Shown one piece after another: positions 51,967 to 60,955 of a DNA stretch of 64,000 nucleotides. Every line of letters begins with the position of its first letter. Positions within the stretch are counted from its first letter, which is position 1. The notes beneath the pieces are model-generated. The model did no database searches, was not told where the DNA came from, and saw only the letters and a program-made list of their open reading frames with translations. The translations under genes were made by a program, and so were the position numbers. The stretch comes from JASHPR01 sp963833885 (GTDB taxonomy: Bacteria; Actinomycetota; Actinomycetes; Streptosporangiales; Streptosporangiaceae): contig CAWHZU010000014.1 in NCBI GenBank assembly GCA_963833885.1, positions 120,249-184,248 on the forward strand, in the 5' to 3' direction.

Positions 51967-53466
51967 CTACGACCGGGAGGCTGACGTGTCGCCGGCTGCC
52001 TTCCACGCTGGCTTGTGGAACCAGTGCATCAGCAGCGGCGGCACGATCCCGATGACGAGAATCCCGGCAAGTATCAGGACTGCGTAGGTGAGCTGGTTCG
52101 ACTGGCCGAACTGCGCGGGCGGAATGAATCCGAACACGAGCGCGGCCACCGACGACGCAATGCCTAGCACGCACAGCAGGCCCAGCGCCGGAGCCCGGTA
52201 GCCGCGGGCGCGGTCCGGCTGCGTGCGGCGCAGCCTCATCGCCGCGATGAACATCAGCACGTACATGATCAGGTACACCTGGGTGGCCATCGTCACGAAG
52301 ATCCAGTAGGCGTGCGAGACGCTCGGTATGAAGGCATACAGCAGGGCGATGAGCGTGATCACGGCACCTTGAGTGGTGAGAATGCGCAGTTCGATGCCGT
52401 GGCCGTTGACCTTCTGATAGTAGGGGGGCAGAAAGCCCCGCTCGCGCCCGATCCTCCGCAGCCCCTCGGACGGACCGTCCAGCCAGGTGAGCATTCCGGC
52501 GATCGCCCCGGCCGCCAGGGCGATCGCGATCAGCGGCAGCGCGAACCGCACGCCGAAATGGGTCAGCAGCCGGTCGAAGGCCTGCATCACGCCGGCGGTG
52601 AAGCTGATCTGATGCGCGGGAACCACCCAGGAGATCGCCAGCGTCGGGAAGATGAGGATCGCCAGGACCAGCGCCATGGCTACGAATATGGCCCGCGGAT
52701 ATTCCCGTGCGGGGTTGCGAAGATCGTTGACGTGCACTGCGTTGACTTCGATGCCCGCGTAGGTGAAGAAGCTGCTGATGACCAGGACGATGCTGGCCAG
52801 CCCATGCCACGGCGGCAGGAGTTGGTGCGCGGTCATCGGCGCGTCCGAGTGGCTGCCATGGAGAAGGTAGACGGCGCCCAGGGCGACGATGATCGCGGCG
52901 GGGATCAGCGTCCCGATGATCGTCCCGCCGGAGGCGAGGCCGGCTACGAATGGGACGCCACGTGAGGCCACCAGAACGCCGCCCCAGAACAAAACGATGA
53001 TGATGGCGGCGGTGTAGACGCCGTTACCCGCCAGGTGCGGATCGATGGCATAGGCGAGCGTGTCGGCGACGTAGGCGAGCAGCGCCGGGTAGAAGAAGAA
53101 CGTCTGGGCGAACTGGCACCATATCGCCAGCAGCCCCATCGGAGGGGATATGCCCTGTTCCACCCAGTTGTAGACGCCGCCCGGCCAGCCGGAGGCCAGC
53201 TCCGCTGCGACCAGCGTTATCGGCAGCAAGAACACCAGCGCGGGCAGGACATACAGGAACACCGAGGCCAGCCCGAGGACTGCCAGCGGGGGATCTGACC
53301 CGAGATTGCCGACCGATCCCACCGTTATCAGCGCCAGCGCCATCCAGGTGATCGATCCCGGACCCGACGGGCGCGCTGCCCGACGGGTCGGAAGCAGCCT
53401 GCCGTGAACGCGGGCGATGTCCTGGGCGACCGTTGCTCGCGGTTTCGGACGCCACCGTATCCACAT
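51967..53466 (-). CDS. APC-superfamily amino acid permease
   Basis: 499 residues with about 12 hydrophobic helices. Helix 1 follows the pattern ITWMALALITVGSVGNLGSD, where other APC transporters have G-S-G-I/V. VAAELASGWPGGVYNWVEQG, FTYAGIEVNAVHVNDLRNPA and LDGPSEGLRRIGRERGFLPP match the GadC/YjeM-like amino acid antiporter group. It takes up or exchanges amino acids or amines. Monocistronic. Confidence 0.88.
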   Translation of the reverse strand: MWIRWRPKPRATVAQDIARVHGRLLPTRRAARPSGPGSITWMALALITVGSVGNLGSDPPLAVLGLASVFLYVLPALVFLLPITLVAAELASGWPGGVYNWVEQGISPPMGLLAIWCQFAQTFFFYPALLAYVADTLAYAIDPHLAGNGVYTAAIIIVLFWGGVLVASRGVPFVAGLASGGTIIGTLIPAAIIVALGAVYLLHGSHSDAPMTAHQLLPPWHGLASIVLVISSFFTYAGIEVNAVHVNDLRNPAREYPRAIFVAMALVLAILIFPTLAISWVVPAHQISFTAGVMQAFDRLLTHFGVRFALPLIAIALAAGAIAGMLTWLDGPSEGLRRIGRERGFLPPYYQKVNGHGIELRILTTQGAVITLIALLYAFIPSVSHAYWIFVTMATQVYLIMYVLMFIAAMRLRRTQPDRARGYRAPALGLLCVLGIASSVAALVFGFIPPAQFGQSNQLTYAVLILAGILVIGIVPPLLMHWFHKPAWKAAGDTSASRS

Positions 53467-53632
53467 GGACTACCGCCGCTGACCCATGGCGGGGACCGGC
53501 GCTCTTCCCGGTTCCGGTCGCCTGGCTAGGGCATAGGCGCTCAAACGGCCTCCCGGCTGGTCTAGATCAGGGCCGATAGATCCAAGACCGGCCGCCACGA
53601 GCACCGATGGTGCCACTCGCCACAGCTACATC

Positions 53633-54922
53633 TCAAGACCGCCCCAGGCACTTGCCCAGATTTTGACCTCCACTCCCCCGCCGCGAGAGAGCACCTAGGA
53701 ACGAGTAGAGGTGGTCGGACAGGTCTTGGGAGTCGGTGGCTGCGCCGTGGATGTAGGTGGAGGCGCGGGTGCGGAGTACCGGCAGGCCGAGGACGTAGAG
53801 CCCGGGGGCGCCGGTGACGACTCCGCCGTCGTGGCGGATGTGGCCGGTGCGGTCACGCACCGGGATGTCGAGCCAGGAATGGTCGGGCCGGAAGCCGGTC
53901 GCCCACAGCACCGTGGTGATCTCCCCGCTGGCCAGGTCCAGCTCCAGGCGGGTGCGCGGATCGACGCGAGTAGGCGCGAAGCGGTGCGGTGGCGGGAGCT
54001 CATCGTCAAGGCCGCGTGCAGTGGCCCAGCTGTCGGCCCGGGCCAGGAAGCGGTTCATCTTCAGGTCGGCGAGGCTGCAGGTGTTGGCGAGCGACCCGGA
54101 GAACTGGGCAACCCCGTTGATAACACGGCCGAGGCGGCCGACGATGCGGACTCCTTGCGCGGTGAGCGCGTTGAGGTCTGTCGTGGCGGCTTGGGGGGTT
54201 CCGGTGAGCTGAGGGGAAGGCAGGTGGCGGGCCCGGGTGAGGTCGTCGACCTGGTCGTAGCGTTCGGCCAGCACCCCGGTGGCGTGCAGCCACCAGAAGA
54301 CGTCGCGGCCGCGGTAGCGGCGGGGCAGCCGGACGTGCTCGCCGACGGCCAGGGTCACCGGGCGCCCGGACCGGCGGATCTCGCCGGCGAGCTGGACACC
54401 GGTGGCTGACGCGCCGACGACGAGCACGCCGCCCTCGGGGAGCTGGCCGGGGTCGCGGTAGGTGATCGGGGTGAGCGTCGTGATCGACCGCGGGAAGGCA
54501 CCGGCAAAGGCCGGGACCGCTGGCCGGGCGCACGCCCCGGTCGCGAGCACGACGGCCCGGGCATGGAGCATGCCGTCGTTGGCCTGGATCTCAAAGCCCC
54601 CCGGTACGGTGCGCACCGCGTGCACCGTGGTGGCGGTGCGCACCGGTGCGTCGGCGAAGTCGGCGTAGCGGGCGAGGACGTCAACGAGCCCAGCAGCGGG
54701 CAGGTAGCCGTCCGGGTCATCGCCGGCGTAGTCGTAGCCGGGCAGCCGGGTGAGCCAGTTGGGGGTGAGCAGCCGCAGGCTGGGCCAGCGCTGCGTCCGC
54801 CACGAGTTCGCCACCTCACCGCGCTCGAGGACGACGTGGTCGATCGAGCGTTCGGTGAGGCGGCGGCTCATGGCCAGGCCGGCATGGCCGGCGCCGATGA
54901 CGACTGCCGTGGTCTTCATCAT
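53633..54922 (-). CDS. Flavin-containing monooxygenase-like NAD(P)/FAD oxidoreductase (CzcO type)
   Basis: 429 residues. The FAD motif is TTAVVIGAGHAGLAMSRRLT, then VANSWRTQRWPSLRLLTPNW and LVVGASATGVQLAGEIRRSG (NADP site G-A-S-A-T-G). ATG in TVLWATGFRPDHSWLDIPVR closes the structure. The classical FMO fingerprint F-x-G-x-x-x-H-x-x-x-(Y/F) is not obvious, so this is the CzcO/TrkA-like group. It is the last gene of a four-gene operon with SnoaL, P450 and OsmC partners. Confidence 0.85.
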   Translation of the reverse strand: MMKTTAVVIGAGHAGLAMSRRLTERSIDHVVLERGEVANSWRTQRWPSLRLLTPNWLTRLPGYDYAGDDPDGYLPAAGLVDVLARYADFADAPVRTATTVHAVRTVPGGFEIQANDGMLHARAVVLATGACARPAVPAFAGAFPRSITTLTPITYRDPGQLPEGGVLVVGASATGVQLAGEIRRSGRPVTLAVGEHVRLPRRYRGRDVFWWLHATGVLAERYDQVDDLTRARHLPSPQLTGTPQAATTDLNALTAQGVRIVGRLGRVINGVAQFSGSLANTCSLADLKMNRFLARADSWATARGLDDELPPPHRFAPTRVDPRTRLELDLASGEITTVLWATGFRPDHSWLDIPVRDRTGHIRHDGGVVTGAPGLYVLGLPVLRTRASTYIHGAATDSQDLSDHLYSFLGALSRRGSGGQNLGKCLGRS

Positions 54923-54950
54923 GTGGGCGGCCAGACCGTGGTGGTCAGAC

Positions 54951-55511
54951 TCAGGCCAGCTCGACGAGCACGTTCGTCGGGTTGGTCACGACGTCGAACA
55001 CCGCGGAGCGCTTCTGCGACTGGGCAATCAGCGCCTCGAGGTCCTCGCGGGAGGCGTCGGCGTCGATGGCGAACCGGACCGTGATCGCTTCGAAGCCGTT
55101 GCGGACCTCAGGGTCGGCGCCCAGGATGCCCAGGATGTTCATCGCGCCTTCGATCGTGGCGGTGACCGACCGGAGCTGGATGCTCCGGTGCTGGGCTACC
55201 GCGGCGACGCCCGCGGTCAGGCAGCCGACGAGGCCGACGAGCACGAACTCCACCGGGGTGGCGCCGTTGTCCTCGGACGCGAAGCACTCGGGGTGATCGA
55301 CGTCGAACTCATACGTGGTGCGGTGCTGCTGCTCGGCGCCGAGGCCGGTGAAGCCGGCCACGGTCGACTGGCTGTGGGTGCCGTTGCGCCAGGTGCAGCT
55401 GGCCCGCCAGGTGAACTGCGCCGCTTCCGGTGCGGCCGACAGCGCGCCGCGGGCATCGAGCAGGGCCTGGACGTTCACGCCGTTGTCGACGGGACGGTCG
55501 GTGATGGTCAT
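54951..55511 (-). CDS. OsmC-family protein
   Basis: 186 residues. The pattern HRTTYEFDVDHPECFASEDN, GATPVEFVLVGLVGCLTAGV, and VTATIEGAMNILGILG is typical of OsmC proteins with the GCL cysteine. The other peroxidatic Cys is expected near HPECFASED. OsmC reduces organic peroxides with two cysteines. Here it may protect against products of the neighbouring P450 and monooxygenase. Confidence 0.88.
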   Translation of the reverse strand: MTITDRPVDNGVNVQALLDARGALSAAPEAAQFTWRASCTWRNGTHSQSTVAGFTGLGAEQQHRTTYEFDVDHPECFASEDNGATPVEFVLVGLVGCLTAGVAAVAQHRSIQLRSVTATIEGAMNILGILGADPEVRNGFEAITVRFAIDADASREDLEALIAQSQKRSAVFDVVTNPTNVLVELA

Positions 55512-55556
55512 CTGTGTCTCCTTTTGATGCGGACTTGATTCGGTGCGATCGGATGA

Positions 55557-56798
55557 TCATTCGGCCCGGTGTGGCGTGGGCCCGAGGACGACGGGAAGCG
55601 AGACGAGGCCGCGCAGCACGAGGCCATCGCCGTGCGCCCAGGCGAGCGCGTCACGGTCGACGGCAAGCCGCAGGCCAGGGTGACGGCCGAGCAGGGTCTC
55701 GAAGGCGACCCGGGCTTCCAGCCGGGCCAGCGGCGCCCCGAGGCAGTAGTGAGCGCCGTGGCCGAATCCGAGGTGCGACCCGTTGTCGCGGCTGATGTCA
55801 AGGACGTCGGGGGCAGGGAAGCGGTCTGGGTCGCGGTTGGCTGCGCCGAGGCAGACCAGTACCTGTTCGTGCGCGGGGATCTGCACACCGCGGACGGTCA
55901 CCGGTTCGGTCGTCATCCGGAACGTGGCGTGCGGCACCGGTGCGGTGAACCGGATGAGCTCGGCTACCGCGGCGGGAAGCTGCCCCGGGTCGGCCAGCAG
56001 CGCGCGCAGCTGGTCGGGATGATCGAGCAGGGCCACGATCCCGTTGCCGATAAGGCTGGCCGTGGTGTCGTGGCCGGCCACGATGAGCTGGAACAGGCTG
56101 GACAGCAGCTCCTGGGTGGACAGGGCGTCGTCGCTGGCCGCGACCAGCACGCTGACCAGGTCCTCGGCAGGGTTCCGCTGCTTGGTGGCGACGAGGCCGC
56201 GCAGGTAGGCCACGATCTTGCCGGATGCCTCGACCGCCTCGGCCGGCGGGTCGCCGACCCATCCGGTCAGCAGCACCTGGAACCAGGCGTGCAGGTCCGG
56301 GCGGTCGGCTGGGGGGATGCCCAGCAGCTCGCCGATCACTCTGAACGGCAGCGGATGGGCGTATCCCTGGACGAGATCGACGGTGGCGCCGGGACCGGCG
56401 TGGTCGAGCTCGTCGAGGAGGTCGTCGGCGATGTCCCGCACGGCCTGCTCGAGCGCGGCGACCCGGGATGGCACGAAGGCCCGGGACACCAGCCGCCGCA
56501 GCCGGGTGTGGTCGGGCGGGTCGACGTTGAGCATGTGCCGGGAGAACTCCGGCCCGGGCAGGCCCTCGGCCACGACGTCGCCGTTGTCTTCGAGCGCGGC
56601 CAGCATGTCCTTGGAGAAACGGGGGTCGCTGAGCGCCTGGCGGGCCGCGTCGTAGCCGAGGACGACCCAGGCCGGATGGCCGTCGGCGAGGCGCATCCGC
56701 TGCACCGGGCACCGGGCCCGGGTCTCGGCGAAGTGACCGAACGGGTCGTCGCGGATCGCCGGTTCCCAGCCGCCCCAGGTCGCGAAGGTGTCAGGCAT
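55557..56798 (-). CDS. Cytochrome P450
   Basis: 413 residues, a bacterial class I size. The I-helix is LIVAGHDTTASLIGNGIVAL, E-x-x-R is in AAVAELIRFTAPVPHATFRM, and the heme loop FGHGAHYCLGAPLARLEARV has Cys about 352. The start at ATG 56798 overlaps the SnoaL-like stop by 8 bp. Electron-transfer partners (ferredoxin, reductase) are not in the operon. The P450 plus SnoaL-like context suggests oxidation of a hydrophobic small molecule. Confidence 0.92.
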   Translation of the reverse strand: MPDTFATWGGWEPAIRDDPFGHFAETRARCPVQRMRLADGHPAWVVLGYDAARQALSDPRFSKDMLAALEDNGDVVAEGLPGPEFSRHMLNVDPPDHTRLRRLVSRAFVPSRVAALEQAVRDIADDLLDELDHAGPGATVDLVQGYAHPLPFRVIGELLGIPPADRPDLHAWFQVLLTGWVGDPPAEAVEASGKIVAYLRGLVATKQRNPAEDLVSVLVAASDDALSTQELLSSLFQLIVAGHDTTASLIGNGIVALLDHPDQLRALLADPGQLPAAVAELIRFTAPVPHATFRMTTEPVTVRGVQIPAHEQVLVCLGAANRDPDRFPAPDVLDISRDNGSHLGFGHGAHYCLGAPLARLEARVAFETLLGRHPGLRLAVDRDALAWAHGDGLVLRGLVSLPVVLGPTPHRAE

Positions 56799-57213
56799 TG
56801 TCGGCCTCCGGCCGGTAGCCGGTGCACAGCAGGTCAAGCTGGGCGATGCGGCCGCCCTCGTCGGTGTCGGCGTAGGCCTGCTGTTCGACGATGAACCAGC
56901 CGGCGCCGAGCCGCTCTGCCCGCAGCCGCAGCCGCCAGTGCAGGTGCAGCCGGCCGCCGACCTCGCCGACGGTGGCCTCCACGAGGTCGAAGTCCTGAGT
57001 GTCGCCGAACCAGCCCGCGAACCGGCCGGCGATCGCTTCAGCCCCGGTCCACTCCCGCAGACCCACTGGCAGCAGGGCGCGGAGCCGGGCGCCGGCGGCG
57101 AGCGCGCCGCCTAGCTGGGCGAAATCCTGGGCGGCCAGGCCTTCCAGGAACGACCCGGCCCGGGCGAACTGAGGCACCAGGCTGGCCGCGCCGTGGTCGT
57201 GGGTTGTGGTCAT
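56791..57213 (-). CDS. SnoaL/NTF2-like protein, first gene of the P450 operon
   Basis: 140 residues. Helices QFARAGSFLEGLAAQDFAQL, GGALAAGARLRALLPVGLRE and strands VEATVGEVGGRLHLHWRLRL, AGWFIVEQQAYADTDEGGRI form the NTF2 fold. It may cyclise, isomerise or deliver the substrate of the P450, and overlaps it by 8 bp. The upstream 58 bp contain inverted repeats that may bind the regulator. Confidence 0.82.
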   Translation of the reverse strand: MTTTHDHGAASLVPQFARAGSFLEGLAAQDFAQLGGALAAGARLRALLPVGLREWTGAEAIAGRFAGWFGDTQDFDLVEATVGEVGGRLHLHWRLRLRAERLGAGWFIVEQQAYADTDEGGRIAQLDLLCTGYRPEADNA

Positions 57214-57216
57214 GCA

Positions 57217-57264
57217 TCCGTTTTACGGACCGGCCAGCGGCGGCGAATCGGGTAACTGCCCGAT
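57217..57264. promoter_or_regulatory. Candidate regulatory inverted repeats ahead of the P450 operon
   Basis: ATCGGG-N6-CCCGAT (57247-57264) and TCCGT-TTT-ACGGA (57217-57229) lie in the 58-bp gap between the LuxR-type regulator gene and the operon's first gene. A LuxR-type HTH could bind the former. No clear -10/-35 pair is visible. Confidence 0.4.
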
Positions 57265-57271
57265 CTTTCTG

Positions 57272-58843
57272 TCAGGTTCCGGGCTCGCCCGCTGCCGCGG
57301 TCAGGCCGTGGCGCATGGCGAACAGCGCGGCCCCGGTCCGCGTCTTGACGCCCAGCTTGGCGTAGATGTGCTCGAGGTGGGAGGAGACCGTCTTGCGGCT
57401 GACGTGCAGTTCGGCGGCGATCTCGGGATTGGACCGGCCCTGGCCGAGCCGCACCAGCACCTCCACCTCGCGGGCCGTAAGTCCCGACGGCAGGCCCGCC
57501 CGGCGCCGGACCCGGTGGCCTGCCGCTTCGAGCACCGCGTTGACGCACTCGCCGTCCAGCCGCCCGGCGCGCACCTCCTCGCGCATCACCCGCTCGGCCT
57601 CGGCAGCACCGAGCGCCGGACGATGCGGGCGGGGCTGGCGCAGGGCCTGGTAGACGTCGGCGGCACCGAGGATCCGCACCGGCAGCGAGATGGCGTCGCC
57701 GCGCAGCCCGTGCGGGTAGCCGGACCCGTCGAGACGCTCATGGTGCAGCGATGCGCAGCGCCCCACCTCGGCCAGCTGCGGTACCCGGGCCAGCATCCGT
57801 TCGGTCAGATACGGGTGGGTCCGCGCCCGCTCGCGCTGGCCCAGGCTCCATTCGCCAGGCTCGTCCCACACAGAACTCGGGATCCCTATCATGCCGATGT
57901 CCTTGACCAGCGCCGCCCGGCGCAGCATGACGAGATCGGCGTCCGGAAGCCCGAGCTTCGCGGCCGCCTGGGCGGCGAGTTCGGCCACGCCCCGGGAATG
58001 CCCGATGCGCAATGGCGACTTCAGGTCGCTGAAGTCGGCGAAGGCCGTCAGCGCCCGGTCCAGGTGGTCCTCACTCAGTCCCGCGCCCAGCCCCGGGTCG
58101 AGCGCGATCACCTCCTCCCACGCCGAGATACCGCCCAGACCCTCGAGGATCTCGGTGTGCCGGGCGCAGAAGCAGTCGACCAGCTCCGGGTCGAACTGCG
58201 TGCCCCGCCGCTCCCGCGCCACATGCAGTGCGGCCCCGGCGCCGCCGGTGTGGTGGAACGCCTCGATGACGTCGGCCAGGTGGACCAGGCGGATGGCCGG
58301 AGCAAGATCACCGGCGCCGACCGATCCGGGCACCCCTTTCCCGTCCCACCGCTCGAACGTCTGCAGCAGCGGCTCGCACACGGACTGGCCCAGCCCGAGC
58401 CGGTCGGCCAGTTCGCTCGTCACCCGGCAGTGCGACTCCATCAGCTGCTGCACCGAGCGGCCGGCCGTCGCCAGGAACTTCCCCATCAGCCCGACGCGGC
58501 GGAAACCCGACTGACCGCGGCCAAGATGACGGCCGACGAACACCGCCATGGTGACCCGGTCCAGGTCCTCGTCACGGGTGTCGGCGTACAACCCGATTTC
58601 ATCGCCGAACACCGCGGCGAGCTCAGTGGTGTCGACGGCACAGCCAACCCACGCCAGCAGTGAGGTGTAGTACGCCGACGTGCAGGCCCCCTGATCCAGC
58701 CCGGCCGCCGCCCCCAGCCGCATCGCAACGACCGTCTGGCGCAGCACCCGCTCCATCGGCCGCCCCATCCCAAGGTCGGCGACGAGCGACAGCGTCGCCA
58801 CCAGCTCAGCAAGAGTCACCCGCCTCGGGAAGTGCGCAGCCAC
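57272..58843 (-). CDS. HD-GYP-like domain protein with C-terminal LuxR HTH
   Basis: 523 residues. Two regions resemble HD/HD-GYP phosphohydrolases: residues about 120-280 (LLQTFERWDGKGVPGSVGAG) and about 290-420 (GHSRGVAELAAQAAAKLGLP, VMLRRAALVKDIGMIGIPSS, LHHERLDGSGYPHGLRGDAI). In the second, the expected His-Asp (HDIGK) reads VKDIG and the GYP loop is GSGYPHGL, so the metal site is at least partly degenerate. The C-terminus is a LuxR HTH (LTAREVEVLVRLGQGRSNPE, then IAAELHVSRKTVSSHLEHIY). It lies immediately upstream of, and in the same direction as, the P450 operon. Confidence 0.85.
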   Translation of the reverse strand: MAAHFPRRVTLAELVATLSLVADLGMGRPMERVLRQTVVAMRLGAAAGLDQGACTSAYYTSLLAWVGCAVDTTELAAVFGDEIGLYADTRDEDLDRVTMAVFVGRHLGRGQSGFRRVGLMGKFLATAGRSVQQLMESHCRVTSELADRLGLGQSVCEPLLQTFERWDGKGVPGSVGAGDLAPAIRLVHLADVIEAFHHTGGAGAALHVARERRGTQFDPELVDCFCARHTEILEGLGGISAWEEVIALDPGLGAGLSEDHLDRALTAFADFSDLKSPLRIGHSRGVAELAAQAAAKLGLPDADLVMLRRAALVKDIGMIGIPSSVWDEPGEWSLGQRERARTHPYLTERMLARVPQLAEVGRCASLHHERLDGSGYPHGLRGDAISLPVRILGAADVYQALRQPRPHRPALGAAEAERVMREEVRAGRLDGECVNAVLEAAGHRVRRRAGLPSGLTAREVEVLVRLGQGRSNPEIAAELHVSRKTVSSHLEHIYAKLGVKTRTGAALFAMRHGLTAAAGEPGT

Positions 58844-58879
58844 CAGCCCATTCTCCCCCTCAGAGCCGAATTATCAGAT

Positions 58880-59674
58880 CTAGCCCAGGCCCGCCCACAG
58901 GTAGCGGCCACCGATGGCAATCACCAAAACGCCCATCACGCGCCGGATCAGGACGTCAGGAAGCCGCCGCTGTAGCCGGGCGCCGGCATAGGCGCCCGCC
59001 AGGCCGCCGATTCCCAGCGCTACGCCGGTGGACCAGTCCGGAGAAACTGGCCCGTGATGATGAATCGACAAGATCATGAAGGTCACCACGCCCGCGACTG
59101 ACGTCACGAACGTCGAAGCCAGCGCGGCGGGAGCGACTTCCCGCGGCGGCCGGCCGGTGCCGATCAGGATGGGAGCCAGGATCGACCCGCCGCCGATGCC
59201 ATAGATCCCGCCGACGCAGCCCACGACCGCCGCCAGCAGGACCAGGACGGGGGGCGGGATCAGCCGGACCGCGCGTACTTCGCCTTCCGGCTGTGTCGGC
59301 CTGGTCAGCGCCAGCCATGCCCCGAGCGGGATCAAGACCGCCGCGACAACGAAATCGAACAGGTGTGCGCCGGGCAGCAGCTCGACTCGGATGACCGATC
59401 CGGCGATGACGCCGGGCAGCGTTCCGGCGATGAGCACCAGGGCGAGCCGGCCGCCGGTCTGCCCCTGCCGCCAGTACCGGTACAGCGCGCCGGGAGTCGC
59501 GACCACGTTGTACAGCAGGTTGGTCGGGGTGACGGCCGGGCTCGGGGTACCCAGCACGCTGACCTGGAACGGCAGCAGCAGCACTGCACCCGAAATCCCC
59601 GCGGGCGTCGCCAGCACCGCGATGGCGAACGCTGCCACGAGCGCCACGACCTCGGTCCAGCCCGCACCCAGCAC
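58880..59674 (-). CDS. TauE/SafE-family anion exporter
   Basis: 264 residues from a GTG, with seven or eight helices. The first repeat (VALVAAFAIAVLATPAGISG, AVLLLPFQVSVLGTPSPAVT, PTNLLYNVVATPG) and the second (VVGCVGGIYGIGGGSILAPI, APAALASTFVTSVAGVVTF) are typical of TauE/SafE. The family exports sulfite, sulfoacetate or organosulfonates. The solute cannot be predicted. It appears monocistronic. Confidence 0.87.
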   Translation of the reverse strand: MLGAGWTEVVALVAAFAIAVLATPAGISGAVLLLPFQVSVLGTPSPAVTPTNLLYNVVATPGALYRYWRQGQTGGRLALVLIAGTLPGVIAGSVIRVELLPGAHLFDFVVAAVLIPLGAWLALTRPTQPEGEVRAVRLIPPPVLVLLAAVVGCVGGIYGIGGGSILAPILIGTGRPPREVAPAALASTFVTSVAGVVTFMILSIHHHGPVSPDWSTGVALGIGGLAGAYAGARLQRRLPDVLIRRVMGVLVIAIGGRYLWAGLG

Positions 59675-59851
59675 CCGGTCACGCTAGCGATCTTCCCGGC
59701 TGGTGATGTGCGGGTGACTGCCTAATTGCGGCGGGCAACTCCCGGCGGCGGGCCGCGGGCGGGCGATTGCCGTATTCGACCTGGCCCGGCCGGCAGCGCG
59801 CCGTCATCCGGGGCACGGGGAGGATGCTGTGATTACAGTGTTACTGCCGCC

Positions 59852-60316
59852 ATGAGCGAGCCGCCGACGCTGTATGAGTGGGCGCAGGGCCGTCCGGCCA
59901 TCGCCCGCCTGATCGACTCCTTCTACGACCGCGTGGAGCACGACGACCTGCTCAGCCCGTTTTTCCCAGGCGGGGTCAGCGCGGAGCACCGGGAGCACGT
60001 GACGACCTGGTGGTGCGAGGTTCTCGGCGGCCCCGCCGACTACACCGAACGGCTCGGCGGGTACCCCACCATGCTGGCGCATCACCGTGACCTGGGTATC
60101 ACGGCCGAGCAGCGGTTGCGGTTCGTGACGCTGATGAGCCTGGCCGCTGACGACGCCGGCCTGCCCGATGACCCGGAGTTCCGCGCGGCGCTGATCGGCT
60201 ACCTGGAATGGGGCACCCGGCTGGCCATGCACAACTCCCAGCCCGGCGCGGACGTCGTGCAGCAGGCGCCCGTCCCCCGCTGGGGGTGGGGCGTGGCCCC
60301 TCCCTACCAGCCATAG
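59852..60316 (+). CDS. Group II truncated haemoglobin
   Basis: 154 residues from the ATG at 59852. The frame extends upstream without features. The globin fold of group II: LYEWAQGRPAIARLIDSFYD, VEHDDLLSPFFPGGVSAEHR, WWCEVLGGPADYTERLGGYP, proximal His in TMLAHHRDLGITAEQRLRFV and the group-II Trp G8 in YLEWGTRLAMHNSQPG. Such proteins bind O2 and detoxify NO or peroxide. The C-terminal tail is Pro/Trp-rich. Confidence 0.9.
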   Translation: MSEPPTLYEWAQGRPAIARLIDSFYDRVEHDDLLSPFFPGGVSAEHREHVTTWWCEVLGGPADYTERLGGYPTMLAHHRDLGITAEQRLRFVTLMSLAADDAGLPDDPEFRAALIGYLEWGTRLAMHNSQPGADVVQQAPVPRWGWGVAPPYQP

Positions 60317-60494
60317 CGGCAATTCCCGGCGCTGGCCGGATTCGGCGATCCAGCGCGAGGGACCACGCCGATAGGCTACTCTAAATTCTGGAAATATGTT
60401 GCTAGTTTCAGATTTCATCAGTAGGCTCAGGAGCAGGCACTGGGATCAGCCGCCGACGGCGGCCCACACCAGGGTCACTGCAAGGGGGGCTCCC

Positions 60495-60755
60495 ATGAAC
60501 AGCGGGAACGAGACCAAGGTCCTGGTGCGCAGCCGGAAGGGCCGGATGGTAGCCGGGGTATGCGCCGGGCTGGCCGACTACTTCGGCATGGACGTGACCC
60601 TGGTCCGGGTCATCGTGGCCGTCATCGCCGTCATCACCGGAGGCTTGGGCGTCCTGGCCTACCTGGCGGCGTGGGCGATCATTCCGGACGAAGGCGAGAA
60701 GACCTCGATCGCCGACAATCTCGTCGGCAGCAAGCAGAACACCTCCTCGGGCTGA
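60495..60755 (+). CDS. PspC-domain membrane protein
   Basis: 86 residues from the ATG at 60495 after a GGGGGG run. The PspC domain is complete: KVLVRSRKGRMVAGVCAGLA, DYFGMDVTLVRVIVAVIAVI and AYLAAWAIIPDEGEKTS. One or two membrane helices. Short PspC proteins act in envelope-stress sensing. Stand-alone here. Confidence 0.87.
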   Translation: MNSGNETKVLVRSRKGRMVAGVCAGLADYFGMDVTLVRVIVAVIAVITGGLGVLAYLAAWAIIPDEGEKTSIADNLVGSKQNTSSG

Positions 60756-60955
60756 CCAGCCGATGGCCGGCTTCGGTGTCCCAGCCCGGACGGCATTATC
60801 CGGCCCTTCGCGACCTGGCATCGACGGCTGGCTCGACAACGCCACTCAGCCGCTGCCTCGACGCCGCTCGACGTGCGGGCCGCCGGGACGCTGCTGCTCC
60901 TTTACGGCCAGTTCGCCACCCGCCTCGCCCGCATGACAGCCGACGACCTCGCCCA

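Noticed and set aside
57206..58663. Long plus-strand frame opposite the HD/LuxR regulator
   Set aside because: Shadow of the regulator; no start signal or motif.
53633..58843. Biosynthetic gene cluster
   Set aside because: Tailoring-type enzymes are present but there is no synthase, terpene cyclase or peptide precursor in the window.
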